NCBI GenBank assembly: GCA_963739795.1
Contig: CAVUBL010000013.1
Location: 62,001 to 126,000 of the forward strand
DNA from: CAVUBL01 sp963739795
GTDB taxonomy: Bacteria > Acidobacteriota > Thermoanaerobaculia > Multivoradales > DATKCC01
Direction: 5' to 3'
DNA: 64,000 bases
Part shown: positions 9,029 to 17,746 of the stretch, in pieces
Layout of the letters: each line of letters begins with the position of its first letter
Numbering within the stretch: position 1 is the first letter of the stretch
The notes under the pieces: generated by a model
Told to the model about the DNA's origin: nothing
Databases searched by the model: none
Seen by the model: the letters and a program-made list of their open reading frames with translations, nothing else
Made by a program: the position numbers and the translations under genes

Positions 9029-9940
9029 ATGAACCGTAAAGGTTTGACTGCCGTGCTGATTCTCGCCTGTTGCTTCCTGGCCATCGCGGCCCAGGCCCAG
9101 ACGGTCCGTGGCAACAGCCAGGACCTCGTGCCCAGCGGCAAGGGCTTCCCCGTTCACCACGCCCAGGGCCAGGCCAAGGGCGGCCACGGCGGCGGCGGCG
9201 GTAGCAACAACGGGATCTTCTACCATGGCGGCCCGGTGCTCAACTCCGGCGTCAACGTCTATTACATCTGGTACGGCAACTGGAGTGGCAACAGCGCGGT
9301 CAACATCCTGACCGACCTCGCCAACGGCATCGGTGGCAGCTCCTACTTCAACATCAACACCACCTACTACGACGGCAACAACGTGCCGGTCATCAACTCG
9401 GTGAGCTACCAGGGTGCGACCAACGACTCCTACTCGTACGGCACCAGCCTGAGCGACAGCAACATCCAGTCGATCGTCGCTTCGGCCATCAGCAGCGGCG
9501 CCCTGCCCAAGGACACGAACGCCGTCTACTTCGTCCTGACTTCGGCTGACGTCAACGAGTCCTCGGGCTTCTGCACCCAGTACTGCGGCTGGCACACCCA
9601 CGGCACGATCAGCGGCAGCGACATCAAGTACTCCTTCGTCGGCAACCCCGACCGCTGCCCGTCGTCGTGCTCCGTCCAGCAGGCTCCGAACGGCAACGTC
9701 GGCGCTGACGGCATGGCCTCGATCATCTCCCACGAGCTCGAGGAGGCCACGTCCGATCCCGACCTCAACGCCTGGTACGACCGTCGCGGTTACGAGAACG
9801 CCGACAAGTGCGCCTGGACCTTCGGCACCATGTACGGGCCGAGCGGCGCCCAGTACAACATGAGCTTCGGAGGCCGCAACTGGCTGATCCAGCAGAACTG
9901 GGTCAACGCCAGCGGTGGCTACTGCGCCGTCAGCTACTAG
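9029..9940 (+). CDS. Secreted EXORDIUM / phosphate-induced protein 1 (Phi-1) family protein, copy 1
   Basis: A 303-residue secreted protein with signal peptide MNRKGLTAVLILACCFLAIAAQAQ. The mature part follows the plant EXORDIUM layout: a GGPVLNSGVNVYYIWYGNW strand, SYGTSLSDSNIQ, YFVLTSADVNESSGFCTQYCGWHTHG, VGNPDRCPSSC and GADGMASIISHELEEATSDP, ending GGYCAVSY. In plants the family is apoplastic and tied to growth and carbon status; bacterial roles are unknown. Unlike plant members it has HELEE at the GxDGM helix, suggesting a metal site. A GTG three bases earlier (9026) is an alternative start; GAGGAGG lies at 9012-9018. It is 70-80% identical by eye to the next gene, so this is a tandem duplication. 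Confidence 0.85.
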   Translation: MNRKGLTAVLILACCFLAIAAQAQTVRGNSQDLVPSGKGFPVHHAQGQAKGGHGGGGGSNNGIFYHGGPVLNSGVNVYYIWYGNWSGNSAVNILTDLANGIGGSSYFNINTTYYDGNNVPVINSVSYQGATNDSYSYGTSLSDSNIQSIVASAISSGALPKDTNAVYFVLTSADVNESSGFCTQYCGWHTHGTISGSDIKYSFVGNPDRCPSSCSVQQAPNGNVGADGMASIISHELEEATSDPDLNAWYDRRGYENADKCAWTFGTMYGPSGAQYNMSFGGRNWLIQQNWVNASGGYCAVSY

Positions 9941-9963
9941 GCTGCGTCGTAGAGAGGTTTCCC

Positions 9964-9997
9964 ACGAGCCCCCGCTCCGGTTGGAGCGGGGGCTCGT
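9964..9997 (+). terminator. Rho-independent terminator of EXORDIUM-like copy 1
   Basis: A perfect 15-bp stem (ACGAGCCCCCGCTCC pairing with GGAGCGGGGGCTCGT) closes a GGTT loop, 23 bases after the stop codon. The following tract is only weakly U-rich. The same hairpin is repeated after copy 2, showing that the duplicated unit included promoter, gene and terminator. Confidence 0.8.
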
Positions 9998-10098
9998 TGC
10001 GTCAGGGCAGATCGCCTCACCGTCATCGCTGCGACGGATTCCGTCGCCGGAGACGACATCCTAAGCCCACGGGATGTGGGAGTAAGTGTTTGGACATA

Positions 10099-10134
10099 GG
10101 GTCAAATTCTGAACACCAGATCATAATTTGACCC
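10099..10134. repeat. Short inverted repeat (REP-like hairpin)
   Basis: GGGTCAAATT (10099-10108) and AATTTGACCC (10125-10134) form a perfect 10-bp inverted repeat around 16 bases. It is AT-richer than its surroundings and lies in the spacer between the two EXORDIUM units, away from the copied promoter and terminator. It resembles REP-type palindromes, or the remnant end of a small element. The spacer 9998-10243 holds no gene. Confidence 0.4.
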
Positions 10135-10243
10135 GCCCGAGACGGGGTTTGTGGTACAGAAGTTGAGCCACTTCTTCGGGGCGCGCGGGCCGGATCTCCC
10201 ATCGAGCCCGCATTTCTGAGCTTCGGCGCGCCACGGCGCCGCC

Positions 10244-10259
10244 TGGCACGGCGGTTGCT
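10244..10259 (+). promoter_or_regulatory. Sigma-54 (-24/-12) promoter of second EXORDIUM-like gene
   Basis: TGGCACGGCGGTTGCT matches the sigma-54 consensus with correct GG-GC spacing. The transcribed leader (about 150 bases) is similar to that of copy 1, including the last 50 bases up to GAGGAGGACGCGAAGTG, so both genes should respond to the same enhancer-binding activator. No activator gene is in the window. Confidence 0.75.
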
Positions 10260-10416
10260 GAAAGGCCGTGCGGTCTACGACTCGAGTCGTACACCGAAGC
10301 ATGAGCTCGAAGCTCCGCTGGGGAGGGCTCGTGCTTGCCGGTGAGCGCTCTGTTCGAGAGGTGGCTCACGACTCCCTGACCTGTCCAGCGGAACGATCCG
10401 AGGAGGACGCGAAGTG

Positions 10417-11328
10417 ATGAACCGAAAAGGTTGGACTGCCCTGCTGATTCTCGTCTGCTGCTTCCTGGCCGTCGCGGCCCAGGCCCAGACCGTGCGCCCG
10501 AACGGGAACAACATGGTCCCCACCGGCAAGGGCTACGGCGTGCACGCCCCCACCCTTGGGGCGAAGAAGCGTCACGGCGGTGGTGGCGGCAACGGCATCA
10601 GCTACCACGGCGGCCCGGTGATGACCAACGCCAACGGCGTCAACGTCTACTACATCTGGTACGGCAACTGGAGTGGCAATAGCGCGGTCAGCATCCTGAC
10701 CGACCTCGCGAACGGCATCGGCGGCACCCCCTACTTCAACATCGAGACCACCTACTACGATGGCAGCAACGTCCACGTGGTCAACGCGGTGAACTACTCC
10801 GGTGCCGCGAACGATTCGTACTCCCACGGCACGAGCCTGAGCGACAGCGCCATCCAGGCGATCGTCTCCGGGGCGATCTCGAGCGGCGCCCTGCCGAAGG
10901 ACACCAACGGCGTCTACTTCGTGCTGACCTCGTCCGACGTCAACGAGTCCTCGGGCTTCTGCACCCAGTACTGTGGCTGGCACACCCACGGCACGATCAG
11001 TGGCAGCGACATCAAGTACTCCTTCGTCGGCAACCCCGACCGTTGCCCCTCGGCGTGCTCCGTGGGCCAGGCCCCGAACGGCAACGCCGGCGCCGACGGC
11101 ATGGCCTCGATCATCTCCCACGAGCTCGACGAGGCCGTCAGCGATCCGGACCTCAACGCCTGGTACGACACCCGGGGCTACGAGAACGCCGACAAGTGCG
11201 CCTGGACCTTCGGCACCACCTACGGGTCGAGCGGTTCCCAGTACAACATGACCTTCGGCGGCCGCAACTGGCTGATCCAGCAGAACTGGGTCAACGCCAG
11301 CGGTGGCTACTGCTCGGTCAGCTACTAG
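10417..11328 (+). CDS. Secreted EXORDIUM / phosphate-induced protein 1 (Phi-1) family protein, copy 2
   Basis: A 303-residue paralogue of the preceding gene with the same signal peptide type (MNRKGWTALLILVCCFLAVAAQAQ) and the same family blocks: GGPVMTNANGVNVYYIWYGNW, YFVLTSSDVNESSGFCTQYCG, GADGMASIISHELDEAVSDP and GGYCSVSY. The N-terminal 60 residues, just after the signal, differ most from copy 1, while the core is nearly identical, a pattern of duplication followed by change in a linker. GTG at 10414 is an alternative start. HELDE replaces HELEE of copy 1, keeping the His and both acidic positions. Expected location is outside the cytoplasmic membrane. Confidence 0.85.
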   Translation: MNRKGWTALLILVCCFLAVAAQAQTVRPNGNNMVPTGKGYGVHAPTLGAKKRHGGGGGNGISYHGGPVMTNANGVNVYYIWYGNWSGNSAVSILTDLANGIGGTPYFNIETTYYDGSNVHVVNAVNYSGAANDSYSHGTSLSDSAIQAIVSGAISSGALPKDTNGVYFVLTSSDVNESSGFCTQYCGWHTHGTISGSDIKYSFVGNPDRCPSACSVGQAPNGNAGADGMASIISHELDEAVSDPDLNAWYDTRGYENADKCAWTFGTTYGSSGSQYNMTFGGRNWLIQQNWVNASGGYCSVSY

Positions 11329-11351
11329 GTCTTGCCGTAGAGAGGTTCCCC

Positions 11352-11385
11352 ACGAGCCCCCGCTCCGGTTGGAGCGGGGGCTCGT
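11352..11385 (+). terminator. Rho-independent terminator of EXORDIUM-like copy 2
   Basis: The same perfect 15-bp stem and GGTT loop as at 9964-9997, followed here by TCTATT. It also faces the convergent mltD gene whose stop codon begins at 11408, so it may serve both strands. Confidence 0.8.
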
Positions 11386-11407
11386 TCTATTGAAGGTTGA
11401 CGGACTC

Positions 11408-13264
11408 CTAGTCCGGGATGGTGAGCTGCTGGCCGGGGTAGATGGTGCTGGCGCGGCTCAGGCGGTTGGCGGCGAGGAGGCGGCCGAGGGAGACGCCCTG
11501 GTCGTGGGCGATGGCCGCCAGGGTGTCGCCCTTGCGCACGACGTAGACCCCGCCGCGGCCCGAGCTTCCCGGATGGATCGTGAGGGCCTGTCCCGGGTGC
11601 AGGAGGTTGCCGCCGAGCCCGTTGTCCCGCCGGATCCTCTCCACCGTGGTCCCGTAGCGGGAGGCGAGAAGCCAGAGGCTGTCGCCTCCGCGCACGCGGT
11701 GGTGGACCTCGGACCCCGGCGTGAAGCTCGCCCGGCTCCGGTGGCCGCCACCCGGGACCTGGAGCTGCTGGCCGGGCCAGAGCCGGTTGGCGCTCCGAAG
11801 GTGGTTCAGAGCCATGAGCTCGTGGACGCTGGTCCGGTAGCGGGAGGCGATGCCCGACAGCGTCTCCCCCCGGCGGACCCGGTGGACTCCGTAGCTGAGG
11901 CTGGGCGGGGTCCACTTGGGGATGTCGGGCAGGCTCGCGAGGAGCTCTGGGCCGGTGCCGAGCGGTACCTTGAGCTCGTAGGGCGCATCGGGGCTCGCGT
12001 TGCGGCGCAGCTCCGGGTTGAGCTGGATCAGGGTGCCGGGGTCCAGGGAGAGGGCCTTGTCCAGGGTCTCGAGGCGGGTGGCCCGGGAGACCTCCACGGT
12101 GTCGTACCGCACGGCGGGCAACGGGTCGGGGAGGTCGAACCCGTACTTGTCCGGGTTCTGCAGGATCGCCAGCACCGCCAGGAACCTGGGCACGTAGCGC
12201 CGGGTCTCCCGGGGGAGGCGCGCGTACAGGTCCCAGAACTGGTCGAAGTAGCTCACCGTCTGGTTGTGGATCTGGTGGAGGACCGCCCGCTCCCCGCAGT
12301 TGTAGGCGGCGAGGGCGGTCAGCCAGTCGCCGAACAGGTTGTGGAGCGCGGTGAGGTAAGTGAGCGCCGCCTTGGTCGCTTTCTCGGGATCCATGCGCTC
12401 GTCGATCCACGAGGACCGGTCGAGACCGTAGCGGTAGCCGGTGGAGGCGATGAACTGCCATAGGCCGAGGGCCCGGGCGCGGGAGAGGGCGCGGGTCTTG
12501 AAGCCGCTCTCGACCAGCGGAAGCCAGCTCAGTTGCTCGGGCAGGCCCGCCTCCTGGAGCTGACCGACGATCATGGGCCGATAGAGCCCCGAGCGGCGGT
12601 AGGCGCCGAGGAAGAAGTCGCGCTCCGGTCCCTGGAAGCTCGCGATCTCCCGCTTCACGTCGTCGTTGATCTGGAGGGGGATCGACCGGTCGGGGTTGCC
12701 GACCGCCGTCTGGCGCGAGGCGTAGATCTCGATGATCCGGCGCGAGATCAGGTTGCGCAGGTTCTCCTTTTCCTGGCCCAGGACGGCGTCGCCGTTCGGC
12801 CCCACCTGCGCCATGAGCTCGTAGGCCTGGTCGAGGGCCGCGAACGCGTCGTCGAAGGCGCCCTGGCCCCAGAAGACCTCGGCCGACTCGTAGGCGTCCA
12901 TGGAGTCGTGGAGCAGGGTCTCGGGATCGGTCTCGGCCTCGGCGGCCGGGGCCTGATCGTCGGCCGCGTCGTCGTCGGTCTCGTCGCCCGGCTCGAGCTC
13001 CCGGGCGCCCGGCTCGTCGAGGGTGGCGTCGGCCGCCTGGGCCGAGTCGGCCTTCTGGGCTGGCTGGGCGGCCGGCTGGGCGGCCGCATCGGGGGCCGGG
13101 GAGGCCTCGGGAGCGGTCGCCTGCGCGAGGTCGCGCCCGTAGCTACCCGACTCCGGGGTGGGCACCGGGGGCGGCCCGGCCTTCGGCGGCCGGTTCGCGC
13201 TGCACGCCACGGTCAAGAGCAACATCGCGCTCGTCGCGGCAAGACCTCTCCTGGATACGACCAT
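11408..13264 (-). CDS. mltD: MltD-like lytic murein transglycosylase lipoprotein with three LysM domains
   Basis: A 618-residue peptidoglycan-cleaving enzyme. Start at 13264 has GGAGACGGGAG upstream. N-terminus ends its signal in LLLTVACS, a lipobox, so the protein should be anchored by lipid. Residues 40-110 are an acidic Ala/Pro/Asp linker. Residues about 230-370 form the SLT domain with the catalytic Glu in LVESGF (near 250) and the downstream ALGLWQFIASTG and AAYNCG motifs typical of MltD. Three LysM repeats (YxVRxGDTLxxIA) occupy the last 160 residues and bind peptidoglycan. Longer than Escherichia coli MltD (452 residues) mainly by the linker and third LysM. Confidence 0.9.
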   Translation of the reverse strand: MVVSRRGLAATSAMLLLTVACSANRPPKAGPPPVPTPESGSYGRDLAQATAPEASPAPDAAAQPAAQPAQKADSAQAADATLDEPGARELEPGDETDDDAADDQAPAAEAETDPETLLHDSMDAYESAEVFWGQGAFDDAFAALDQAYELMAQVGPNGDAVLGQEKENLRNLISRRIIEIYASRQTAVGNPDRSIPLQINDDVKREIASFQGPERDFFLGAYRRSGLYRPMIVGQLQEAGLPEQLSWLPLVESGFKTRALSRARALGLWQFIASTGYRYGLDRSSWIDERMDPEKATKAALTYLTALHNLFGDWLTALAAYNCGERAVLHQIHNQTVSYFDQFWDLYARLPRETRRYVPRFLAVLAILQNPDKYGFDLPDPLPAVRYDTVEVSRATRLETLDKALSLDPGTLIQLNPELRRNASPDAPYELKVPLGTGPELLASLPDIPKWTPPSLSYGVHRVRRGETLSGIASRYRTSVHELMALNHLRSANRLWPGQQLQVPGGGHRSRASFTPGSEVHHRVRGGDSLWLLASRYGTTVERIRRDNGLGGNLLHPGQALTIHPGSSGRGGVYVVRKGDTLAAIAHDQGVSLGRLLAANRLSRASTIYPGQQLTIPD

Positions 13265-13380
13265 CCTGCGTCTCCCGTCTCCTGCGATCTTCAGGTCCCC
13301 CGCCGGGGCGAGGTGCTTTGACGCCGGAAGACATTGTAGGGCGCCGGAGGCCGGAGAGAAAGGGCGGGGCCGCGCACCCG

Positions 13381-13407
13381 GGGGGCGAGCCTTCTGTGCT
13401 CGCCCCC
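13381..13407. terminator. GC-rich hairpin between mltD and the MopE-repeat gene
   Basis: GGGGGCGAGC and GCTCGCCCCC form a perfect 10-bp stem with a 7-base loop (CTTCTGT). It lies upstream of mltD and downstream of the gene ending at 13532; without a U-tract it may be a secondary terminator or an mRNA-stabilising structure. Confidence 0.45.
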
Positions 13408-13452
13408 GTGCACTGGCCGACGCGGTCTCGGCGACGGTGGCCGGACGAACGA

Positions 13453-13482
13453 GGGGCCGGGATCCCTGTGGACCCCGGCCCC
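13453..13482 (-). terminator. Terminator of MopE-repeat gene 1
   Basis: GGGGCCGGGATCC and GGACCCCGGCCCC pair with one mismatch around CTGT, 50 bases past the stop of the gene at 13532. The same GGCCGGGATCC hairpin follows paralogue 2 at 15778-15803. Confidence 0.6.
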
Positions 13483-13531
13483 GAGCTTCATGCTGAGGAG
13501 CGCCCCGGAGATCGAGCGCTCCGGAGCGTTA

Positions 13532-15568
13532 CTACTTGCAGCTCTTGCTTCCGGTTTTGCCCTTGCACTTGTTCGAGCAGCAGTCGGAGTTGCTCACGCA
13601 CGAGGCGCCCTTCGGGCTGCAGGCGGGCGCGCACGCCGGATCGGCGGCGCAGTCGGAGTCCGCGCAGTCGACGAACCCGTCGCAATCGTTGTCGAGCCCA
13701 TCGTTGCAGGTCATCTCGGTGGGCTCAGTCGGCGTGCATCCACCGCCACAAGCCGGATCGCTGGCGCAATCGGAGTCGGCGCAGTCGATCGCTCCGTCGC
13801 AGTCGTTGTCGAGCCCGTCGTCGCACGTCAGCTCGGTGGTCTCCGTCGGCGTGCATCCGCCGCCGCCAGCGCACGACGGTCCCTGGAAAGCACCGATCCG
13901 GGTCTTGAAGTCGAAGCTGGTGGTGGTCGTGTAGTACTCCTGGGTGTACCAGAACGTACAGTCGTCCACCGGGTCGACGCTCATCGCGGAGTAGTCGCCC
14001 CAACGGTTGCTCGAGGCGGTCTGGGCGCCGGTGCCGGCGATCATCTCGACCTCGCCGCCGGGCAGGACGCCCAGGGGGTCGGTTGCGGTGCGCGTGGTGT
14101 AGCGCACCGACGGGTAGGTGCTGCCGCTCGACACACTGTAGCCCAGGGCGATATCGCCCTGGCCGTTCATGGCGATCGAGCCCAGCCAGCGGTTCTGCCC
14201 GTCGGCGGGCGCGTAGGTGCCTTCCTGGTAGACGCTCCAGCCGGAGCCGGAGTTGCGGAGCTCCGCCCAGTGCTGGCCGGCCAGGTCGGCACCGTTGGAG
14301 TCGACGGTGGTGTCGATCAACAGCGAATCGTGGCCCGAGAAGTGCCGGTACTGCGCCCGGTACATCTGGAGCTCGTCGACGGCGTCGAGGCGCTCGCCGG
14401 GCGAAGGCTGCGGGATGCAGTTGCGCTGGAAGAAGCCGCACTCGGAGTCATCGAACCCGGTGCTGCTGACCACGAACGGCAGCTCGACGAAGGTGGAGCT
14501 CCCGGGGTTTGCGAAATCGGGCGTGAACTGCCAGAGCCGGTAGCCGTCGGAGCCGGTCAGTGGCCCGTCGAAGTCGTCGTCCCAGGCGCGGCTGAAGATG
14601 CCTGGGGTGCCGGCGGCCGGGGCCGGGCCCTCGAGGTGGGGCGGCTGGATGCCGTCGGGGCAGTTGCCCGTGAGGCAGGGCATGGTGAACTTGATGAAGC
14701 CGGCGCTCGCGCTGCCGGCGAGCATCGCCTGGCGGTCGAAGGCCACGGCGTCCGCGAAGTCCCCGTCGTTGGACGGGAAGTCGCGCACCGAGAGGTAGTA
14801 GGCGTCGGGCATCATGCCGATCTTCGGGTAGTCGTTCTGCTGTCCCGGCGAGACGGTGAAGGCCCAGCGGTCGTAGGCGCCGGTCGGGTCGCTGGTCTGG
14901 GAGAGGGCCAGGCATTGCACGCCGGAATTGATGGCGAACTGGCTGACCAGCCAGCGGTGGGCCAAGTGGTCGTAGAGGACGATCGGGTCACCGTTGTTGG
15001 TCGTCCGGCAGGCGTCGGCCGCCGTGCTTCCGGAGAAGCCGGCCCAGAAGGAGTTGCCCGCCTTGGGAAATCCGGAGGCCATGGTCACGCCGGTGGGCAG
15101 ACCGTTCACGTCGCGGGTGATGTTGTAGACCGCGACGACCAGGTTGACCCACTGGACGTAGTGGTCGGGCCCGACGTCGCCCTCGGTGTCCGGCGGCACG
15201 ACCCGCCCGCCGACGATCGCCGAGTTGTCGGCGTCGGACATGCCGGCGAAGTTGACCAGCGGCTGCTGGGTCGAGGCGGCTCCGGGGATCGGGGTGGCGT
15301 CGGTCTGGCGGCCGGTGGGGGAGCCGTGGGGCGCGTTCGAGCGGCCCTGAGCCGGTGGCACGTGGAGGGGCACCTCGAGCTGGAAGCCCTGGGGGAACTG
15401 GGCGGGGAGGTTCACGTCGCGCAGCGGCTGGGAGACGTCGTGGGCCGCGGCGTGGCCGTAAGCCGGGGTGCCGGCGGGCGGTCCCGCCGCCCAAGCGGGC
15501 GCGGCCGCCACCACGAGGGCGAGGCACGGGAGCCACAAAATCCAGCGGAGAGCGTGCTTGGAGTGCAT
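13532..15568 (-). CDS. Secreted protein with two MopE-type repeats and knottin-like tail, copy 1
   Basis: A 678-residue secreted protein. The start at 15568 follows AAGGAG and gives a signal peptide ending AAAPAWA. Residues 30-560 are a single large domain of unknown function with VVPPDTEGDVGPDHYVQWVN, MMPDAYYLSVRDF and SSNRWGDYSAMSVDPVDDC motifs, seen in many Acidobacteriota and Myxococcota secreted proteins and probably a beta-propeller. It is followed by two DGLDNDCDG.IDCADSDC repeats (MopE copper-binding-type) and a terminal six-cysteine tail C-x6-C-x5-CC-x3-C-x8-C like an inhibitor cystine knot. It is paralogous to 15833-17746, in tandem, same strand, with similar terminator. Function unknown; extracellular metal binding by the repeats is inferred. 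Confidence 0.8.
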   Translation of the reverse strand: MHSKHALRWILWLPCLALVVAAAPAWAAGPPAGTPAYGHAAAHDVSQPLRDVNLPAQFPQGFQLEVPLHVPPAQGRSNAPHGSPTGRQTDATPIPGAASTQQPLVNFAGMSDADNSAIVGGRVVPPDTEGDVGPDHYVQWVNLVVAVYNITRDVNGLPTGVTMASGFPKAGNSFWAGFSGSTAADACRTTNNGDPIVLYDHLAHRWLVSQFAINSGVQCLALSQTSDPTGAYDRWAFTVSPGQQNDYPKIGMMPDAYYLSVRDFPSNDGDFADAVAFDRQAMLAGSASAGFIKFTMPCLTGNCPDGIQPPHLEGPAPAAGTPGIFSRAWDDDFDGPLTGSDGYRLWQFTPDFANPGSSTFVELPFVVSSTGFDDSECGFFQRNCIPQPSPGERLDAVDELQMYRAQYRHFSGHDSLLIDTTVDSNGADLAGQHWAELRNSGSGWSVYQEGTYAPADGQNRWLGSIAMNGQGDIALGYSVSSGSTYPSVRYTTRTATDPLGVLPGGEVEMIAGTGAQTASSNRWGDYSAMSVDPVDDCTFWYTQEYYTTTTSFDFKTRIGAFQGPSCAGGGGCTPTETTELTCDDGLDNDCDGAIDCADSDCASDPACGGGCTPTEPTEMTCNDGLDNDCDGFVDCADSDCAADPACAPACSPKGASCVSNSDCCSNKCKGKTGSKSCK

Positions 15569-15777
15569 GGTCTTCTCCTTCCTCAGAAGTGAACGGAGGG
15601 GGTACCGACGAGAGACACGTACATCGAGAAATGCATCGACCCGAGGGCCGCGACCGGGCCCGTCGAGCCGGAGGAGATGGAGGGGCAACCTCACGGCTTT
15701 GAGTCAATCGCTAAGTACTTCCAAGGTGTCCGCGGGCCGGGGAACCGGGACAGCCTCCTCGCGCCAAAGACAGGAAA

Positions 15778-15803
15778 GGCCGGGATCCGCGAGGACCCCG
15801 GCC
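15778..15803 (-). terminator. Terminator of MopE-repeat gene 2
   Basis: GGCCGGGATCC and GGACCCCGGCC pair around GCGA; on the minus strand the stem is followed by TTTCCTG. It lies 30 bases past the stop of the gene at 15833. Confidence 0.7.
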
Positions 15804-15832
15804 CTTGGAATGCCGTGATAGGCGGCCTGCCT

Positions 15833-17746
15833 CTACTTGCAGGTCTTCGCGCCCGGCTTGCCCTTGCAACTGTTCGAGCAGCAGTCCGCGTTGCTCGTGC
15901 AGGGATCGCCCGGCTGACCGAGCGTGCAGCCGCCGCCGCCGCACGACGGATCGGCCGCGCAGTCGGAGTCGGCGCAGTCCACCGCGCCGTCGCAGTCGTT
16001 GTCGAGTCCGTCGGTGCACGAGACCTCGCTGGGCTCGGTCGGCGTGCAGGTGGCGCACGACGGTCCCTGGAAAGCCCCGATCCGGGTCTTGAAGTCGAAG
16101 CTCCCGGTGGTGGCGTAGTACTCCTGGGTGTACCAGAAGGTGCAGTCGTCCACCGGGTCCACGCTCATGGTGGAGTAGTCGCCCCAGCGGTTGCTCGACG
16201 AGGTCTGGGAGCCGGTGCCGGCGATCATCTCCACCTCGCCGCCGGGCAGCACGCCCAGGGGATCGGAAGCCATGCGGGTGGTGTAGCGCACCGAGGGGTA
16301 CGTCTTGGTGCTCGACACGCTGTAGCCGAGGGCGATGTCGCCCTGGCCGTTCATGGCGATGGAGCCCATCCACCGGTTCTCGCCGTCGGCCGGAGCGTAG
16401 GTACCCTCCTGGTAGAGGGACCAGCCCGAGCCGGAGTTGCGCAGCTCGGCCCAGCGGACGCCGGCGGTGTCATTGCCGTCGGAGTCGACCGTGGTGTTGA
16501 TCAGCAGCGAGTCGTAGCCCGAGAAGTGCCGGTACTGGGCGCGGTACATCTGGAGCTCGTCCGACGGATCGAGCCGCTCGCCGCCTCCCCGCCGGGGCTG
16601 GGGGATGCAGTTGCGCTGGAAGAAGCCGCAGACCGAGTCGTCGAAGCCGTCGGCGCTGGGCACGAAGGGCAGCTCGGCGAAGGAGGAGCTGCCGGGATTG
16701 GCGAAGTCGGGCGTGAACTGCCAGAGCCGGTAGCCGTCGGAGCCGGTCAGCGGCCCATCGTAGTCGTCGTCCCAGGCGCGGCTGAAGATGCCCGGGGTAC
16801 CGGCCGCCGGGGCCGGGCCCTCGAGGTGGGGCGGCTGGATGCCGTCGGGGCAGTTGCCCGTGAGGCAGGGCATGGTGAACTTGATGAAGCCGGCGCTCGG
16901 GCTGCCGGCGAGCATCGCCTGGCGGTCGAAAGCCACGGCGTCGGCGAAGGTGCCGTCGTTGGACGGGAAGTCGCGCACCGACAGGTAGTAGGCGTCGGGC
17001 ATCATGCCGATCTTCGGGTAGTCGTTCTGCTCGCCCGGTGAGACGGTGAAGGCCCAGCGGTCGTAGGCGCCGCTCGGGTCGCCGGTCTGGGAGATCGCCA
17101 CGCACTGCACGCCCTCGTTGATGGAGAACTGGCTCACCAGCCAGCGGTTCGCGAGGTGGTCGTAGAGGACGATCGGGTCGCCGTTGTTGTTGTTCCGGCA
17201 GGCGTCGGCCGCAGCGTTGCCGGTGAAGCCGGCCCAGAAGGAGTTGCCGGCCTTCGGGAAGCCGGAGGCCAGGGTGGCGCCGGTGGGCAGACCGTTCGGG
17301 TCCCGGGTCACGTCGTAGACCGCGACGACCAGGTTGACCCACTGCACGTAGTGGTCGGGGCCGATGTCGCCCTCGGTGTCCGGCGGCACCACGCGGCCGC
17401 CGATGACCGCCGAGTTGTCGGCGTCGGACATGCCGGCGATATTGACCAGCGGCTGAAGAGTCGAGGCGGCGCCGGGGATCGGGGTCGCGTCGGTCTGGCG
17501 GGCGGTGTCCGGGCCGTGGGACACGTTGGCGCGGCCCTGGGCCGGCGGCACGTGGAGCGGCACCTCCACGTGGAATCCCCGCGGGAACTGGGCGGGGAGG
17601 TTCACGTCGCGCAGCGGTTGCGAGACGTCGTGGGCCGCCGCGTGACCGTAGGCCGGGATGCCGGCGGGCGGCCCGCCGGCCTGAGCCACCGTCGCGCCCA
17701 GCACGAGGCCGAGGCAGGCGGCGGCGAGGAGGAGGGGGTTGCGCAT
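15833..17746 (-). CDS. Secreted protein with one MopE-type repeat and knottin-like tail, copy 2
   Basis: A 637-residue paralogue of the downstream gene. Signal peptide MRNPLLLAAACLGLVLGATVAQA, start at 17746 with AAAGGAG. The long domain keeps all landmarks of copy 1 (VVPPDTEGDIGPDHYVQWVN, MMPDAYYLSVRDF, SSNRWGDYSTMSVDPVDDC). It has only one DGLDNDCDG repeat, against two in copy 1, and the terminal cysteine framework C-x8-C-x5-CC-x3-C-x8-C. Repeat number change between paralogues suggests unequal recombination within the repeat. It probably has its own transcript, since an intergenic gap of about 260 bases with a terminator separates it from copy 1. Confidence 0.8.
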   Translation of the reverse strand: MRNPLLLAAACLGLVLGATVAQAGGPPAGIPAYGHAAAHDVSQPLRDVNLPAQFPRGFHVEVPLHVPPAQGRANVSHGPDTARQTDATPIPGAASTLQPLVNIAGMSDADNSAVIGGRVVPPDTEGDIGPDHYVQWVNLVVAVYDVTRDPNGLPTGATLASGFPKAGNSFWAGFTGNAAADACRNNNNGDPIVLYDHLANRWLVSQFSINEGVQCVAISQTGDPSGAYDRWAFTVSPGEQNDYPKIGMMPDAYYLSVRDFPSNDGTFADAVAFDRQAMLAGSPSAGFIKFTMPCLTGNCPDGIQPPHLEGPAPAAGTPGIFSRAWDDDYDGPLTGSDGYRLWQFTPDFANPGSSSFAELPFVPSADGFDDSVCGFFQRNCIPQPRRGGGERLDPSDELQMYRAQYRHFSGYDSLLINTTVDSDGNDTAGVRWAELRNSGSGWSLYQEGTYAPADGENRWMGSIAMNGQGDIALGYSVSSTKTYPSVRYTTRMASDPLGVLPGGEVEMIAGTGSQTSSSNRWGDYSTMSVDPVDDCTFWYTQEYYATTGSFDFKTRIGAFQGPSCATCTPTEPSEVSCTDGLDNDCDGAVDCADSDCAADPSCGGGGCTLGQPGDPCTSNADCCSNSCKGKPGAKTCK

